In this document: piece after piece, positions 44,507-52,458 of the stretch | Position numbering within the stretch: position 1 is the stretch's first letter | Layout: the number at the start of each line of letters is the position of its first letter | Assembly: GCF_024584805.1 (NCBI RefSeq) | Contig: NZ_CP075715.1 | Span: 7,473,526-7,537,525, forward strand | Direction: 5' to 3' | Origin: Streptomyces sp. FIT100 | Lineage (GTDB): Bacteria > Actinomycetota > Actinomycetes > Streptomycetales > Streptomycetaceae | Length of the DNA: 64,000 bases | Made by a program: the position numbers and the translations under genes | Notes under the pieces: generated by a model | Databases searched by the model: none | The model's input: the letters and a program-made list of their open reading frames with translations, nothing else | What the model was told of the DNA's origin: nothing

Positions 44507-45796
44507 TCAGCTCTGCTTCAGCAGCTTGTCGCACGCCTTGACAGCGTTGTCAAGTGCTTCCTTGGGGCTCTGCTTGCCCTGGAGCGCCTTGGCGACGGAG
44601 TTGCGCAGCTCGGTCTTCATCTGCTCGCTCATCAGCACCGGGGTGTAGTTCACCGCGGTCTTCAGGGACTTGGCGGCGGCGATCCGCACCCGCGTCTCGT
44701 CGGTGCCGTCCTCCTTGGTGAAGTACGGGTCGTCGAGGGAGCCCGCGGTGCTCGGGAAGATGGCGACCTGCTTGGCGAACTCCATCTGGTGCTGCGCGTC
44801 GGTGACGAAGTGCGCGAAGGCGACGGCGGCCGGGGTCCGCTTGGTCTGGGCGTTCACCATCACGCCCATCACGTACATGTTGTCCTTGCCGGTGCTGCTG
44901 ATCTGCGGGGTGATCCCGATGTTCTTGTAGAGCGTCGGGGCGTCCTTCTCGAACTTGGCGAGGTCAAGCGCAGAGCCCGGGTTCATCGCCACGGCCTGCG
45001 TGAGGAACTTCTTGCCGGCGGACTCGGGCGTGGCGGTCAGCGCCTGCGGGTCGAGCGCCTTGGCGTCGTACAACTCCTTGTACTTGGTGAGGAGTTCGAC
45101 GCCCTTGGGCTCGTTGAAGGCGAAGCCGGTGCCCCCCTCGTTCATCAACGTGACGCCGTAGCGGCCGAAGTCCTCGATGGTGGGGATGTTGGCCAGCGTG
45201 GCGATCTTCCCCTTGCTCTTCCCGGACACCTGGAGCGCCTGCGCGAAGAGCTCGTCGTACGTCGTCGGCGGCTTCTCGGGGTCGAGACCGGCGTCCTTGA
45301 ACAGCTGCTTGTTGTAGAACAGCGGGCCGGTGTTGAGGTACCACGGGAAGGCGTACGTGCCCTCCACGCCCGGGATCTGATGGCCCGCCCAGGCACCCGG
45401 CAGGTATTCCTTCTTGTACTGTGCGGCCGTCTTTTCGAGGTCGAGCGCGAGACCGGCCTTGGCCAGCGGGGCGACCAGGTCGGGGGAGACGTTCACGACG
45501 TCGGGCAGCGTCCCGCCGGCGGCGTCGGCGCTGATCTTGTCCGCGTACCCCTCGGCGGGCTGGTCGATCCACTTCACCTCGGTGCCGGGGTACTTCTTCT
45601 CGAACTCCGCGATGAGCCCGGTGAAGTACGGCTTGAAGTTGGCCTGCAGGTTCCAGGTCTGGAACGTGATGCTGCCTTCGACCTTGCCGGAGGCGTCCGC
45701 CGCCCCGGTGCCGCCGGAACCGGCGCCACAGGCGCTGAGCGGCAGGACGACGGCGAGGGCGGCGGCGGTGGCGACTGCTCTGCGGGAGATACGCAC
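44507..45796 (-). CDS. ABC transporter lipoprotein, sugar-binding family 1
   Basis: 429-aa extracellular binding lipoprotein; GTG start at 45796, AAAGGAG upstream. Tat-like SRRAVATAAALAV, then lipobox PLSACG. The body begins SITFQTWNLQANFKP and resembles CUT1 binding proteins. First gene of the leftward operon with two permeases, GH5, GH85 and GH38. The likely ligand is a high-mannose oligosaccharide ending in one GlcNAc. No ATPase gene is nearby; a shared MsiK-type ATPase would be needed. Confidence 0.92.
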   Translation of the reverse strand: MRISRRAVATAAALAVVLPLSACGAGSGGTGAADASGKVEGSITFQTWNLQANFKPYFTGLIAEFEKKYPGTEVKWIDQPAEGYADKISADAAGGTLPDVVNVSPDLVAPLAKAGLALDLEKTAAQYKKEYLPGAWAGHQIPGVEGTYAFPWYLNTGPLFYNKQLFKDAGLDPEKPPTTYDELFAQALQVSGKSKGKIATLANIPTIEDFGRYGVTLMNEGGTGFAFNEPKGVELLTKYKELYDAKALDPQALTATPESAGKKFLTQAVAMNPGSALDLAKFEKDAPTLYKNIGITPQISSTGKDNMYVMGVMVNAQTKRTPAAVAFAHFVTDAQHQMEFAKQVAIFPSTAGSLDDPYFTKEDGTDETRVRIAAAKSLKTAVNYTPVLMSEQMKTELRNSVAKALQGKQSPKEALDNAVKACDKLLKQS

Positions 45797-45876
45797 GGTG
45801 AAACGGCTCCTTTGCTCGGCCCGGGCGTGACGGCAGCGTCCCCCGCACACAAGCCCGCGGCGGATGCTGCCAGCAG

Positions 45877-45906
45877 ACCCTGCATTGCGGTCGCGGAGAA
45901 AGTCAA
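45877..45906 (-). promoter_or_regulatory. Candidate promoter of the N-glycan-type operon
   Basis: Minus-strand TTGACT (45901-45906) and CAGGGT (45877-45882), 18 bp apart, about 80 bp before the binding-protein start. Confidence 0.5.
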
Positions 45907-45984
45907 TGATTCGTTCGAAGAAATTCATTTCACCTGCTGTTTGCGCAGGTCAGAGGCGTGCTTCGGTCAGGGTTGCGTGATCGA

Positions 45985-46022
45985 CTAATGCGCTTTAGAG
46001 TGCTTGAGCTCAAGCGCATTAG
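45985..46022. promoter_or_regulatory. Nested palindromic operator for the LacI regulator
   Basis: A perfect 14-bp palindrome GCTTGAGCTCAAGC (46002-46015) has a LacI-type CG-free centre. It overlaps a second repeat with 11-bp arms CTAATGCGCTT (45985-45995) and AAGCGCATTAG (46012-46022). It lies just upstream of the regulator start and about 80-110 bp upstream of the divergent operon's -35, so it probably serves both. Confidence 0.7.
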
Positions 46023-46050
46023 CGCATCGAGGCCGGGGAAAGGGGCACGG

Positions 46051-47133
46051 GTGGCAGGGAACCCCCCGTCCGCCAGGGACACGTCGCGGACCAGACGGGC
46101 ACCGGCGCGCCGGCCGACGATGAAGGACATCGCCCGCCGGGCCGGAGTATCGGAGAGCGCCGTGTCGTTCGCGCTCAACGACCGGCCCGGGGTCTCGGAG
46201 GTCACCCGTGACCGGGTGCGCCGCGTGGCCGAGCAACTGGGCTGGCGGCCCAGCACCGCGGCCCGCGCGCTCTCCGGAGAAGGCGCGGCGACCGTCGGCC
46301 TGGTGGTGGCACGGCCCGCCGGGACGCTCGGCGTCGACTCGTTCTTCCTCCAGCTGATCTCAGGAGTCCAGGAGGTGCTCTCGGAGCGCCAACTCGGCCT
46401 GCTCTTCCAGGTCGTGGAGGACGTGGATGCCGAGTGCGCGGTGTACCGCCGCTGGTGGGCCGAGCACCGGGTGGACGGCGTGCTCGTCGTCGACCCGCGC
46501 TCCGACGACCCGCGCCCCGCGCTCCTCGATGAACTCGGCCTGCCGGGCGTGGTGATCGGCGGCGTCCCGCAGGAGGGCCACCCCGGGCTCTCCACCGTAT
46601 GGGCGGACGACGCAGGGGCGATGGCGTCGGTCGTCGGCCGGCTGCACGCCCTCGGCCACCAGCGCATCGTGCACATCGCCGGCCTGCCCGGCCTCGCCCA
46701 TACCGAGCGGCGCATCCGCTCGCTGCGCGCCGAGGCCGAGCGCCTCGGCCTGACCGAGGCCCGCTCCGTCACCACCGACTACTCGGACGCGGAGGGCGCG
46801 GCGGTCACCCGCGGCGTGCTCTCGGGCGAGGCCCCGCCGACCGCGCTCGTCTACGACAACGACGTGATGGCCGTGGCGGGCATCGCCGCAGCGACCGGCC
46901 TCGGCTTCGCGGTCCCCGCCGACGTCTCGATCGTGGCCTGGGAGGACTCGGCCCTGTGCCGGCTCGTGGAGCCCTGGCTGGCGGCGCTCTCCCGTGACAC
47001 GGTCTCCTTCGGCCGCACCGCCGCCCGCGAACTCACCGCCCTGCTCGACGGCGGCCCCGCCCGCACGGTCCAGGTGCCGCTGCCGGAACTGATCCAGCGC
47101 CAGAGCATGGGGCCGGTGCGCGCGGGCGACTAG
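46051..47133 (+). CDS. LacI-family transcriptional regulator
   Basis: 360-aa repressor. GTG start 46051 with AAGGGG; an open frame continues upstream through the operator but lacks a start signal. The HTH is MKDIARRAGVSESAVSFALN with the hinge helix PSTAARALSGEG, then a sugar-sensing domain (VGLVVARPAGTLGVDSFF onwards). Divergent from the ABC/GH5/GH85/GH38 operon, hence its likely repressor and autoregulator. The TAG stop lies within a CTAG where a mobile element has inserted. Confidence 0.93.
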   Translation: MAGNPPSARDTSRTRRAPARRPTMKDIARRAGVSESAVSFALNDRPGVSEVTRDRVRRVAEQLGWRPSTAARALSGEGAATVGLVVARPAGTLGVDSFFLQLISGVQEVLSERQLGLLFQVVEDVDAECAVYRRWWAEHRVDGVLVVDPRSDDPRPALLDELGLPGVVIGGVPQEGHPGLSTVWADDAGAMASVVGRLHALGHQRIVHIAGLPGLAHTERRIRSLRAEAERLGLTEARSVTTDYSDAEGAAVTRGVLSGEAPPTALVYDNDVMAVAGIAAATGLGFAVPADVSIVAWEDSALCRLVEPWLAALSRDTVSFGRTAARELTALLDGGPARTVQVPLPELIQRQSMGPVRAGD

Positions 47134-47385
47134 GTCGTGTCTTCGAAGTCCCGTCCGCCCGGCGACGCCTGGCGCGCTCCCGCAGGGCTCGCGCCTGGGA
47201 GGTGCCCCCACCCTCGTGGCCCTTCGGGCACGGGGGTGCCACCACGCTGCGTTGTCGTCGGTCGCCGATGTCCCCCGTGGTCCTTCGGGCACGGGAGGTG
47301 CCCCCACCGCATGGACTCCCCCTCCTCCGCCTTGCGATCGCACGCACCAGACGCCGTCGGGCCCGCCCTCCGGGCGGACGACGCC
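47130..47385. mobile_element. MITE-like element, copy C (TGTCTTC type), right end lost
   Basis: The left end GTCGTGTCTTCGAAGTCC starts at 47134 right after CTAG (47130-47133), which contains the LacI stop. The interior resembles copy D (GGGAGGTGCCCCCACC, TCCGCCTTGCGATCGCACGC, CTCCGGGCGGACGACGCC), but the ACTTTGAAGACAC right end is missing. Confidence 0.8.
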
Positions 47386-47564
47386 TGGCCCCCGCCTCGC
47401 CGCGTTGGCGAATCGTGCCCGCAGCACGGGCAGCCCCCTTCGAGGGCGGCTCTCCGCCTTGCGACGTACCGCTCACCAGCCGCGGCGGGATCCGCCCTGG
47501 GCGGGTTTCCCTCGGCCCTGTTGGGCGCTTTCGGGTCTGCGGTCGGGTCGAGGCGCCGCCACGT
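47386..47564. repeat. Degenerate repeat-like non-coding spacer
   Basis: Follows the broken element. It contains short hairpins (CGTGCCCGCAGCACGGGC, GCCCCCTTCGAGGGC) and the segment CTCCGCCTTGCGACG followed by CCGCCCTGGGCGG, echoing the element interior. Probably a decayed second copy; no gene seen. Confidence 0.5.
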
Positions 47565-48707
47565 TCAACGGTCCCTGCGCCCCGGGTCCGTCGGCGAAGC
47601 ATCGCGGCCGCTGCGAGCGCCAGAGCCGGGCCGCGGGGTCTCCGGCGCGGGGTTCTGGAGCACGGGCCGGGACCAGGGCGCGTCGACGCCGCCGGACTCC
47701 GGCCGCAGTCCGAGCTCGCGGAGCTGGTTGACCGCCATCATGGCGGTGAAGGCCGCATTCGGATTGGCGCCGCCGACCCCCAGTTCGGCGACGGCTTCCG
47801 CGTAGCGGGTGGTGAACGCGCTCGGCCGCACCTGTCCCCTCTCCCCGGTCAGCCCGAGCGCCGCCTCCTGGAGGGCGGTGGCCTGCTCCAGCAGCCCGTC
47901 CAGGTAGGGCACCACCTCACCGCCACGGCGCACCGCGAAGGTGTGCCCGTCGGTGAGGACCGTGGCCGCTCCCTCCTCGAAGACGAGAGCGACGGCGCCG
48001 AGCGCCGTCTGGATCTTCAGCTGGTCGGCGTCGGCCATCGCACCGCAGGGTCCGTTGCCCTCGTCGGACAGGTGGAGGACACCGGCGTCCCTCAGGTGCA
48101 CGATCACATGCCCGGCGCAGTGGCCCTGGCTGCGCAGCACCCGGATCGCACCGTCGGCGAAGGTCCAGCCGGTGCATCGAAGCGAGCCGATCCGAATCCG
48201 CTCCAGTGGTCGCTGCTCGTAGGTCCGGGTCGTCGCTCCGAAGGGCCGCAACGGCTGGAAGAGCGACACCACCTTGCTGCCGGCCAGTTCGGGAGCCGGC
48301 AACGGCCCCACCCCGGCGATGCGTTCGAAGGAGCGCGTCCAGTACGACACCGGGTCCCGCATCTGGTCGAGGTCGGCGGCGGGGACGTAGTGCTCGACCG
48401 GCACACCCCGCTCGTCGGCCAGTTCGTCGGCCAGTTCGTCGGCCAGGTCGTTGTTGCCGACGTGGTCGGGATGGCCGTGCGTGGTCAGCACCAGTGCCCG
48501 GGACCAGCGCCCGACCCGGCCGGCCGCCTCCCGCAGCGCTGCGCGGAAGGCCGCCGTGTCGCCGGTGTCGACCAGCACCAGGGTGTCGCCGACCCGGTGC
48601 ACGAGGGCGTTGGCGACGTCCGGCTGATCGTGATCGAAATCCAGTCCCTGCCCGAGGACCAGCACGGTCCTGTCGTCGATCTCGATCAGGTCGCCGAGCG
48701 CGGTCAT
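47565..48707 (-). CDS. MBL-fold metallohydrolase
   Basis: 380-aa cytosolic protein of the metallo-beta-lactamase fold; ATG 48707 with GGGAGGA. THGHPDHVGNND is the H-x-H-x-D-H metal site, QGHCAGHVIVH the third histidine, HLSDEG the bridging aspartate, and TDGHTF a further ligand region. A short in-frame repeat encodes DELADELADE. The C-terminal about 45 residues are low complexity near the repeat-rich spacer and may not be part of the original protein. Substrate unknown; hydroxyacylglutathione hydrolase or lactonase-like activities are possible. Confidence 0.87.
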   Translation of the reverse strand: MTALGDLIEIDDRTVLVLGQGLDFDHDQPDVANALVHRVGDTLVLVDTGDTAAFRAALREAAGRVGRWSRALVLTTHGHPDHVGNNDLADELADELADERGVPVEHYVPAADLDQMRDPVSYWTRSFERIAGVGPLPAPELAGSKVVSLFQPLRPFGATTRTYEQRPLERIRIGSLRCTGWTFADGAIRVLRSQGHCAGHVIVHLRDAGVLHLSDEGNGPCGAMADADQLKIQTALGAVALVFEEGAATVLTDGHTFAVRRGGEVVPYLDGLLEQATALQEAALGLTGERGQVRPSAFTTRYAEAVAELGVGGANPNAAFTAMMAVNQLRELGLRPESGGVDAPWSRPVLQNPAPETPRPGSGARSGRDASPTDPGRRDR

Positions 48708-48831
48708 GGATCCTCCCGCGGTGTCGTGCCCGTTCGGTGAGCTCTGCCGCCCGCCTCGACGAAGTCGATCACGAGGCCCCTGCCGACGAGCGTACGCCGC
48801 ACCGGGCAGGGTTCTCGGGGCACCCGACTTG

Positions 48832-48855
48832 ATAGGCAAGTCATTACTTGCCTAT
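48832..48855. promoter_or_regulatory. ArsR-type operator overlapping the translation start
   Basis: Perfect 10-bp arms ATAGGCAAGT and ACTTGCCTAT around a CATT spacer. The right arm reaches into the first possible ATG (48854). Typical position for autorepression by the small regulator it precedes. Confidence 0.75.
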
Positions 48856-48865
48856 GGTGATGGCC

Positions 48866-49159
48866 ATGGCGGAGGACGTCTTCAAGGCGCTTGCCGACCC
48901 CACCCGCCGGCGCATCCTCGATGAGCTGGTGGAACGGGACGGCCAGACCCTTTTCGAGATTTGCACGCGGCTGGTGACCAAACACGGTCTCGGGCTGTCC
49001 CGCCAGGCGATCAGTCAGCACCTGGCCGTACTGGAATCCGCGGGTCTGGTCCTTTCCCGGCGCCAGGGCCGCTACAAGTTCCACGATCTGAACACCGAAC
49101 CCCTTGAGCGCATCGTGACCCGGTGGCTCAGGTCCGACACACCGGAGAGCACACCATGA
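48866..49159 (+). CDS. ArsR-family transcriptional regulator
   Basis: 97-aa winged-helix repressor: MAEDVFKALADPTRRRILDELV, recognition helix LSRQAISQHLAVLESAGLV, wing RRQGRYKFHDL. No metal-binding cysteine pair of the ArsR/SmtB type; it resembles the metal-free members that repress a neighbouring enzyme. ATG 48854, 48860 and 48866 are all possible starts; none has a ribosome site, so the mRNA may be leaderless. Overlaps the glyoxalase start as ATGA. Confidence 0.9.
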   Translation: MAEDVFKALADPTRRRILDELVERDGQTLFEICTRLVTKHGLGLSRQAISQHLAVLESAGLVLSRRQGRYKFHDLNTEPLERIVTRWLRSDTPESTP

Positions 49160-49542
49160 GGATCCACCTGACCAGCGTCTTCGTCGACGACCAGGAGAAG
49201 GGGCTGCGCTTCTACACCGACGTGCTCGGCTTCCGGAAGAAGCACGACGTCCCGCTGGGCGAGGACCGTTGGCTGACCGTGGTCTCGCCGGAGGCCCCCG
49301 ATGGGACCGAACTGCTCCTCGAACCCTCCCGCCACCCCGTGGTGAAGGCGTACAAGGACGGGCTGGCCGCGGACGGCATTCCGGCCGTCTCCTTCGCCGT
49401 GGACGACGTTCAGGCGGAGTTCGAGCGGCTGCGCGGGCTCGGGGTGCAGTTCACGCAGGAGCCGCTGGAGATGGGCCAGGTCACCACCGCGGTCCTGGAC
49501 GACACCTGCGGCAATCTGGTCCAGCTCGTGCGCAGCGAGTAG
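49156..49542 (+). CDS. Glyoxalase/VOC-superfamily protein
   Basis: 128-aa metal-dependent dioxygenase/isomerase fold with two beta-alpha-beta-beta-beta modules: IHLTSVFVDDQEKGLRFYTDVLGF and PAVSFAVDDVQAEFERLR, ending DTCGNLVQLV. His3, Glu and other ligands are in their usual places. Translationally coupled to the ArsR regulator, which it probably serves as target. Substrate unknown. Confidence 0.9.
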   Translation: MRIHLTSVFVDDQEKGLRFYTDVLGFRKKHDVPLGEDRWLTVVSPEAPDGTELLLEPSRHPVVKAYKDGLAADGIPAVSFAVDDVQAEFERLRGLGVQFTQEPLEMGQVTTAVLDDTCGNLVQLVRSE

Positions 49543-49557
49543 GGATCCCGCGCGGCG

Positions 49558-49844
49558 CTAGGTCGTGTCTTCAAAGTCCCGTCTGCCCGGTGACGCCTGG
49601 CACGCTCCCCCGGAGCTCGCGCCTGGGAGGTGCCCCCACCCCCGTTGCCCTTCGGGCACGGGAGGTGCCCCCACGCCGCGTTGTCGTCGGTCGCCGATGT
49701 CCCCCGTGGCCCTTCGGCACGGGAGGTGCCCCCACCGCATGGACTCCCTCCTCCGCCTTGCGATCGCACGCACCAGACGCCTCCGGGCCCGCCCTCCGGG
49801 CCCGCCCTCCGGGCGGACGACGCCACTTTGAAGACACTCCCTAG
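49558..49844. mobile_element. MITE-like element, copy D (TGTCTTC type), intact
   Basis: A 279-bp element (49562-49840) flanked by perfect CTAG duplications (49558-49561, 49841-49844). The inverted ends share GTGTCTTCAAAGT. The interior contains two GGGAGGTGCCCCCAC motifs, TTCG-capped hairpins and a short CCGCCCTCCGGGC tandem. No transposase is encoded, so it must move in trans, if at all. CTAG duplication and size suit an IS5-superfamily relative (inference). Confidence 0.87.
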
Positions 49845-50016
49845 GCGCCGGGGTCACGGAGGCCGACCGCGTCGTGCCGCCAGAACGGCTCGGCGTAGAC
49901 CAGCGTCCCCGCCATCCACGGCTCGTGGGCCGGGAGCCTGATGGCCTGGAAGGCGCCGTCCGGGATGCGCAGGGACGGCTTGCGGAATCCCAGGCCGCCA
50001 CCGGGCGCGAAGCCGG
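49841..50016 (-). pseudogene. GNAT acetyltransferase C-terminal remnant
   Basis: On the minus strand one frame reads GLGFRKPSLRIPDGAF, then IRLPAHEPWMAGTLVYAEPF and ends GLRDPGA at TAG 49841. This resembles the C-terminus of a GNAT-family acetyltransferase. There is no N-terminal part; an in-frame stop lies at 50018-50020. Its stop codon coincides with the CTAG target duplicated by the mobile element. Confidence 0.6.
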
Positions 50017-50139
50017 TTCACGGCGTCACTCGAGGAGGGCCACGACTCCGCCACCGCGGCGAACTTCGGCGGTGGCGGCCTCGGTTACGTCTTCACCTGC
50101 CGGCCCTGCGCGGAGGCCGCCTTCCTCTGGCAGCGCTGA
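50017..50139 (+). pseudogene. C-terminal remnant of an unrecognised protein
   Basis: A plus-strand frame reads FTASLEEGHDSATAANFGGGG, then YVFTCRPCAEAAFLWQR and a stop at 50137-50139. The pattern (C-x-x-C with aromatic tail) looks like a real protein end rather than a shadow, but no start precedes it. It abuts the GNAT remnant, marking a deletion or rearrangement junction near 50016. Confidence 0.5.
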
Positions 50140-50170
50140 ACCCCCGCGCTCCGGCGGGGGTGCCGCGCGG

Positions 50171-50686
50171 TCAGGAGACCGAGGGGCTGCGGCGTTCGAG
50201 GAGGAGCACGTCCCGCCACACGCCGTGGTGGCGGCCGATGCGTTCGCGGGTGCCGATGATGCGGAAGCCCGCGCGGCGGTGCACCGCGAGGCTCGCGGCG
50301 TTCTCGGGGAAGATGCCGGACTGGATGGTCCAGACGCCCTCCGCCTCCGTCGACGCGACCAGCGCATCGAGCAGTGCCGAGGCGACGCCGCGGCCGCGGG
50401 CCCTCGGGTGGACGTACACCGAGTGCTCGACGACGCCGGCGTAGGCACAGCGGTCGGAGACCTTGCTCGCGGCGACCCAGCCGAGCACGGTCCCGTCGCT
50501 GTCGAGGGCGACGAAGCGATGGCGGGGGAGCCTCGCGGTGTCGAAGGCGTCCCAGGTCGGGGTGGCGGTCTCGAACGTGGCGTCGCCTTCGTCGATACCC
50601 GCCTGGTAGATCGCGAGCACGGCGTCGGCGTGCGCGGCCGTCAGCGGGACGACGGCCGCGGCCGGCCGGCCGGTGGGTACGGACAC
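50171..50686 (-). CDS. GNAT N-acetyltransferase, phosphinothricin acetyltransferase (Bar/Pat)-like
   Basis: 171-aa acetyl-CoA-dependent transferase; GTG start at 50686 behind GAGGGG. IYQAGIDEGDATFET is the Bar/Pat-type N-terminus, VEHSVYVHPRARGRGVASALL is the acetyl-CoA loop, and GFRIIGTRERIGRHHGVWRDVLLLER closes the fold. Similar proteins detoxify phosphinothricin or methionine sulfone/sulfoximine or acetylate unknown amines. It stands alone, next to an arsR gene. Confidence 0.88.
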   Translation of the reverse strand: MSVPTGRPAAAVVPLTAAHADAVLAIYQAGIDEGDATFETATPTWDAFDTARLPRHRFVALDSDGTVLGWVAASKVSDRCAYAGVVEHSVYVHPRARGRGVASALLDALVASTEAEGVWTIQSGIFPENAASLAVHRRAGFRIIGTRERIGRHHGVWRDVLLLERRSPSVS

Positions 50687-50726
50687 GGGAACCCCTCGGT
50701 GAACGATCCGGGAGAGCCGAACGCGG

Positions 50727-51113
50727 TCAGGCGGTGGCGGTGGCGGTGGTCGTGGTCGTGAGCAGCCTGCCCATCGCCGCGAGCACGGACGGCTCGACGC
50801 GGTAGTACACCCAGGTCCCGCGGCGTTCGGAGGTCAGCAGCCCCGCCTCCCTCAGCTTCTTCAGATGGTGCGAGACGGTCGGCTGCGAGACGCCGACGTC
50901 GGAGATGTCGCACACGCATGCCTCGCCGCCCTCGTGGGACGCGATCGACGAGAACAGACGCAGCCGGACCGGGTCCCCCAGCGCCTTGAACATCTTCGCG
51001 GTCCGCTCGGCCTCCTCGGCCGTGAACGGGCGCTCGGTGAGCGGCGGGCAGCACGGAGCGACGGCTTCGGGTGCCTCGGACTCCAGCAGCGGAATCACCT
51101 GCGTGTTCGACAT
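50727..51113 (-). CDS. ArsR/SmtB-family regulator (metalloid-sensing type)
   Basis: 128-aa repressor. ACVCDISDVGVSQPTVSHHLKKL combines the CVC metal-binding motif of arsenic sensors with the recognition helix. A CC pair at residues 21-22 and a Thr/Ala tail flank the fold. Start ATG 51113. Upstream (51116-51134) lies a short imperfect ATGT/ACAT dyad that may be its operator. No arsenic transporter or reductase gene is adjacent, so the target is unclear. Confidence 0.88.
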   Translation of the reverse strand: MSNTQVIPLLESEAPEAVAPCCPPLTERPFTAEEAERTAKMFKALGDPVRLRLFSSIASHEGGEACVCDISDVGVSQPTVSHHLKKLREAGLLTSERRGTWVYYRVEPSVLAAMGRLLTTTTTATATA

Positions 51114-51235
51114 GCATCAATGTTGGCACATGTCGAATCAGTGCGGAGGGGCCCGCCGAGAGGGTCAGCTCTGTGTCCGGCGCCTCGGCGGTGGACGGCC
51201 CCGGCGGTGGACGGCCCCGGCGGCGGACGCCGGGC

Positions 51236-52273
51236 CTAGGCCGGGAGGCGCTTCGCTCCGGTGATCGCGGCGGCGAGGCGTTCGAGGACAGGTGCGTAGC
51301 CGGCGTAGCTGTAGCGCTCCTCCATCGACCAGGGCACGGTCTGCCCGGCCTTGACGGCCGGCAGGCCGCGCCAGGTGGGCTTCTTGGCGAGGTCCTCGGC
51401 CTGCATCGAGGTCGAGCGGTTGTCGATCATGATCAGGTCGGCGTGGTACTTGCCGGCGTTCTCCCAGCTGAGGAACTCCCAGAAGCCCCACTCGTCGGAC
51501 TTCTTGCCCTCGACGAACTCGACGCCGAGCTCCTTGAAGTAGGCCAGGTCGCAGTACGAGCCGGGGACGGCGACGTACATGTTGTCGGGGTCGCCGGTCA
51601 TCGCGAGGACCTTGAGTCCGCGGTTGGCCCGTGCGGCCTGCCGCAACGTCTCGGCCGCCCGCTCGAAGCGGGCCTTGGCGGCGGTCGCCTGCTGGGCGGC
51701 GAGGTCGGCGCCGAGGGACTCCGCGAGCTCGGCGGTGCGGCGCAGCGGCTGGAGGAGGGAGGTGCGGGCGACGCTGATGCCGACCGTGGGGGCGAGCGCC
51801 TCGATCTTCTTGAGGCTCTCCTGCGGCACGAACCAGAGGTCGGGCGCCGGGAACATGTTGCTGACGAGCAGGTCGGGGTCGAGCTTCGCGTACGCCTCGA
51901 TGCCGAATTCGCCCCACGCCTGGCCGACGCTGGTCAGCTTCGACACGTCCAGCGTGCCCGCCTGCGGATTGGGCTTGCCGTCGACCGGCTTGCTGGGGCC
52001 GAAGACGCCCGTGCACTCGACCCCGTAGTCGTGCAGGGCCGCCGCCGTACTGACGAAGGCGACGATCCGTTCCGGCCGCTTGCCGAGCCTGACCGTCCGG
52101 CCGCGGTCGTCCTTGAACGTCCAGGTGCCCGTGCTCTCCCCGGACTTGGACCGGGACGACGCGGCATCGCTCCCGCAGGCGGCGAGCAGCGGGGCGACGG
52201 CGAGACCGCCCGCCGCGGCCAGCAGGCGCCGGCGGGTGGGGGCGGTCGGGGTGTGGGCACTGGCGGGCGTCAT
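51236..52273 (-). CDS. Iron-siderophore ABC transporter binding lipoprotein
   Basis: 345-aa lipoprotein of the FepB/FhuD class. Tat-like RRRLLAAAGGLAV then lipobox LLAACG. The body begins WTFKDDRGRTVRLGKRPERIV, typical of these proteins, with DPDLLVSN and the ending SYAGYAPVLERLAAAITGA. Start at 52273 with GAGGGA. An iron box lies 35 bp upstream. No permease genes adjoin it, so it feeds a transporter encoded elsewhere. Confidence 0.92.
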   Translation of the reverse strand: MTPASAHTPTAPTRRRLLAAAGGLAVAPLLAACGSDAASSRSKSGESTGTWTFKDDRGRTVRLGKRPERIVAFVSTAAALHDYGVECTGVFGPSKPVDGKPNPQAGTLDVSKLTSVGQAWGEFGIEAYAKLDPDLLVSNMFPAPDLWFVPQESLKKIEALAPTVGISVARTSLLQPLRRTAELAESLGADLAAQQATAAKARFERAAETLRQAARANRGLKVLAMTGDPDNMYVAVPGSYCDLAYFKELGVEFVEGKKSDEWGFWEFLSWENAGKYHADLIMIDNRSTSMQAEDLAKKPTWRGLPAVKAGQTVPWSMEERYSYAGYAPVLERLAAAITGAKRLPA

Positions 52274-52307
52274 GGTGCATCCCTCTGGGGGTGATCTAGG
52301 GGCCGAG

Positions 52308-52325
52308 TAGGTGAGGCTAACCTAA
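52308..52325 (-). promoter_or_regulatory. Iron box (DmdR/IdeR-type)
   Basis: Minus strand TTAGGTTAGCCTCACCTA matches the actinobacterial iron-box consensus. It would repress the siderophore-binding gene when iron is sufficient. Confidence 0.85.
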
Positions 52326-52458
52326 CCATCGCTGTTCGGGAAGTGAGCGGGAGGTCCGCCCTCGCGGTTCCGTCGCAGGTCCGCTGCCGAGTGGTGGCCT
52401 GGTGGCCGCGCGGGAGACTGGGAGCAGACATGGCTCCGAGCAGACGAGGCTGGTGGCG

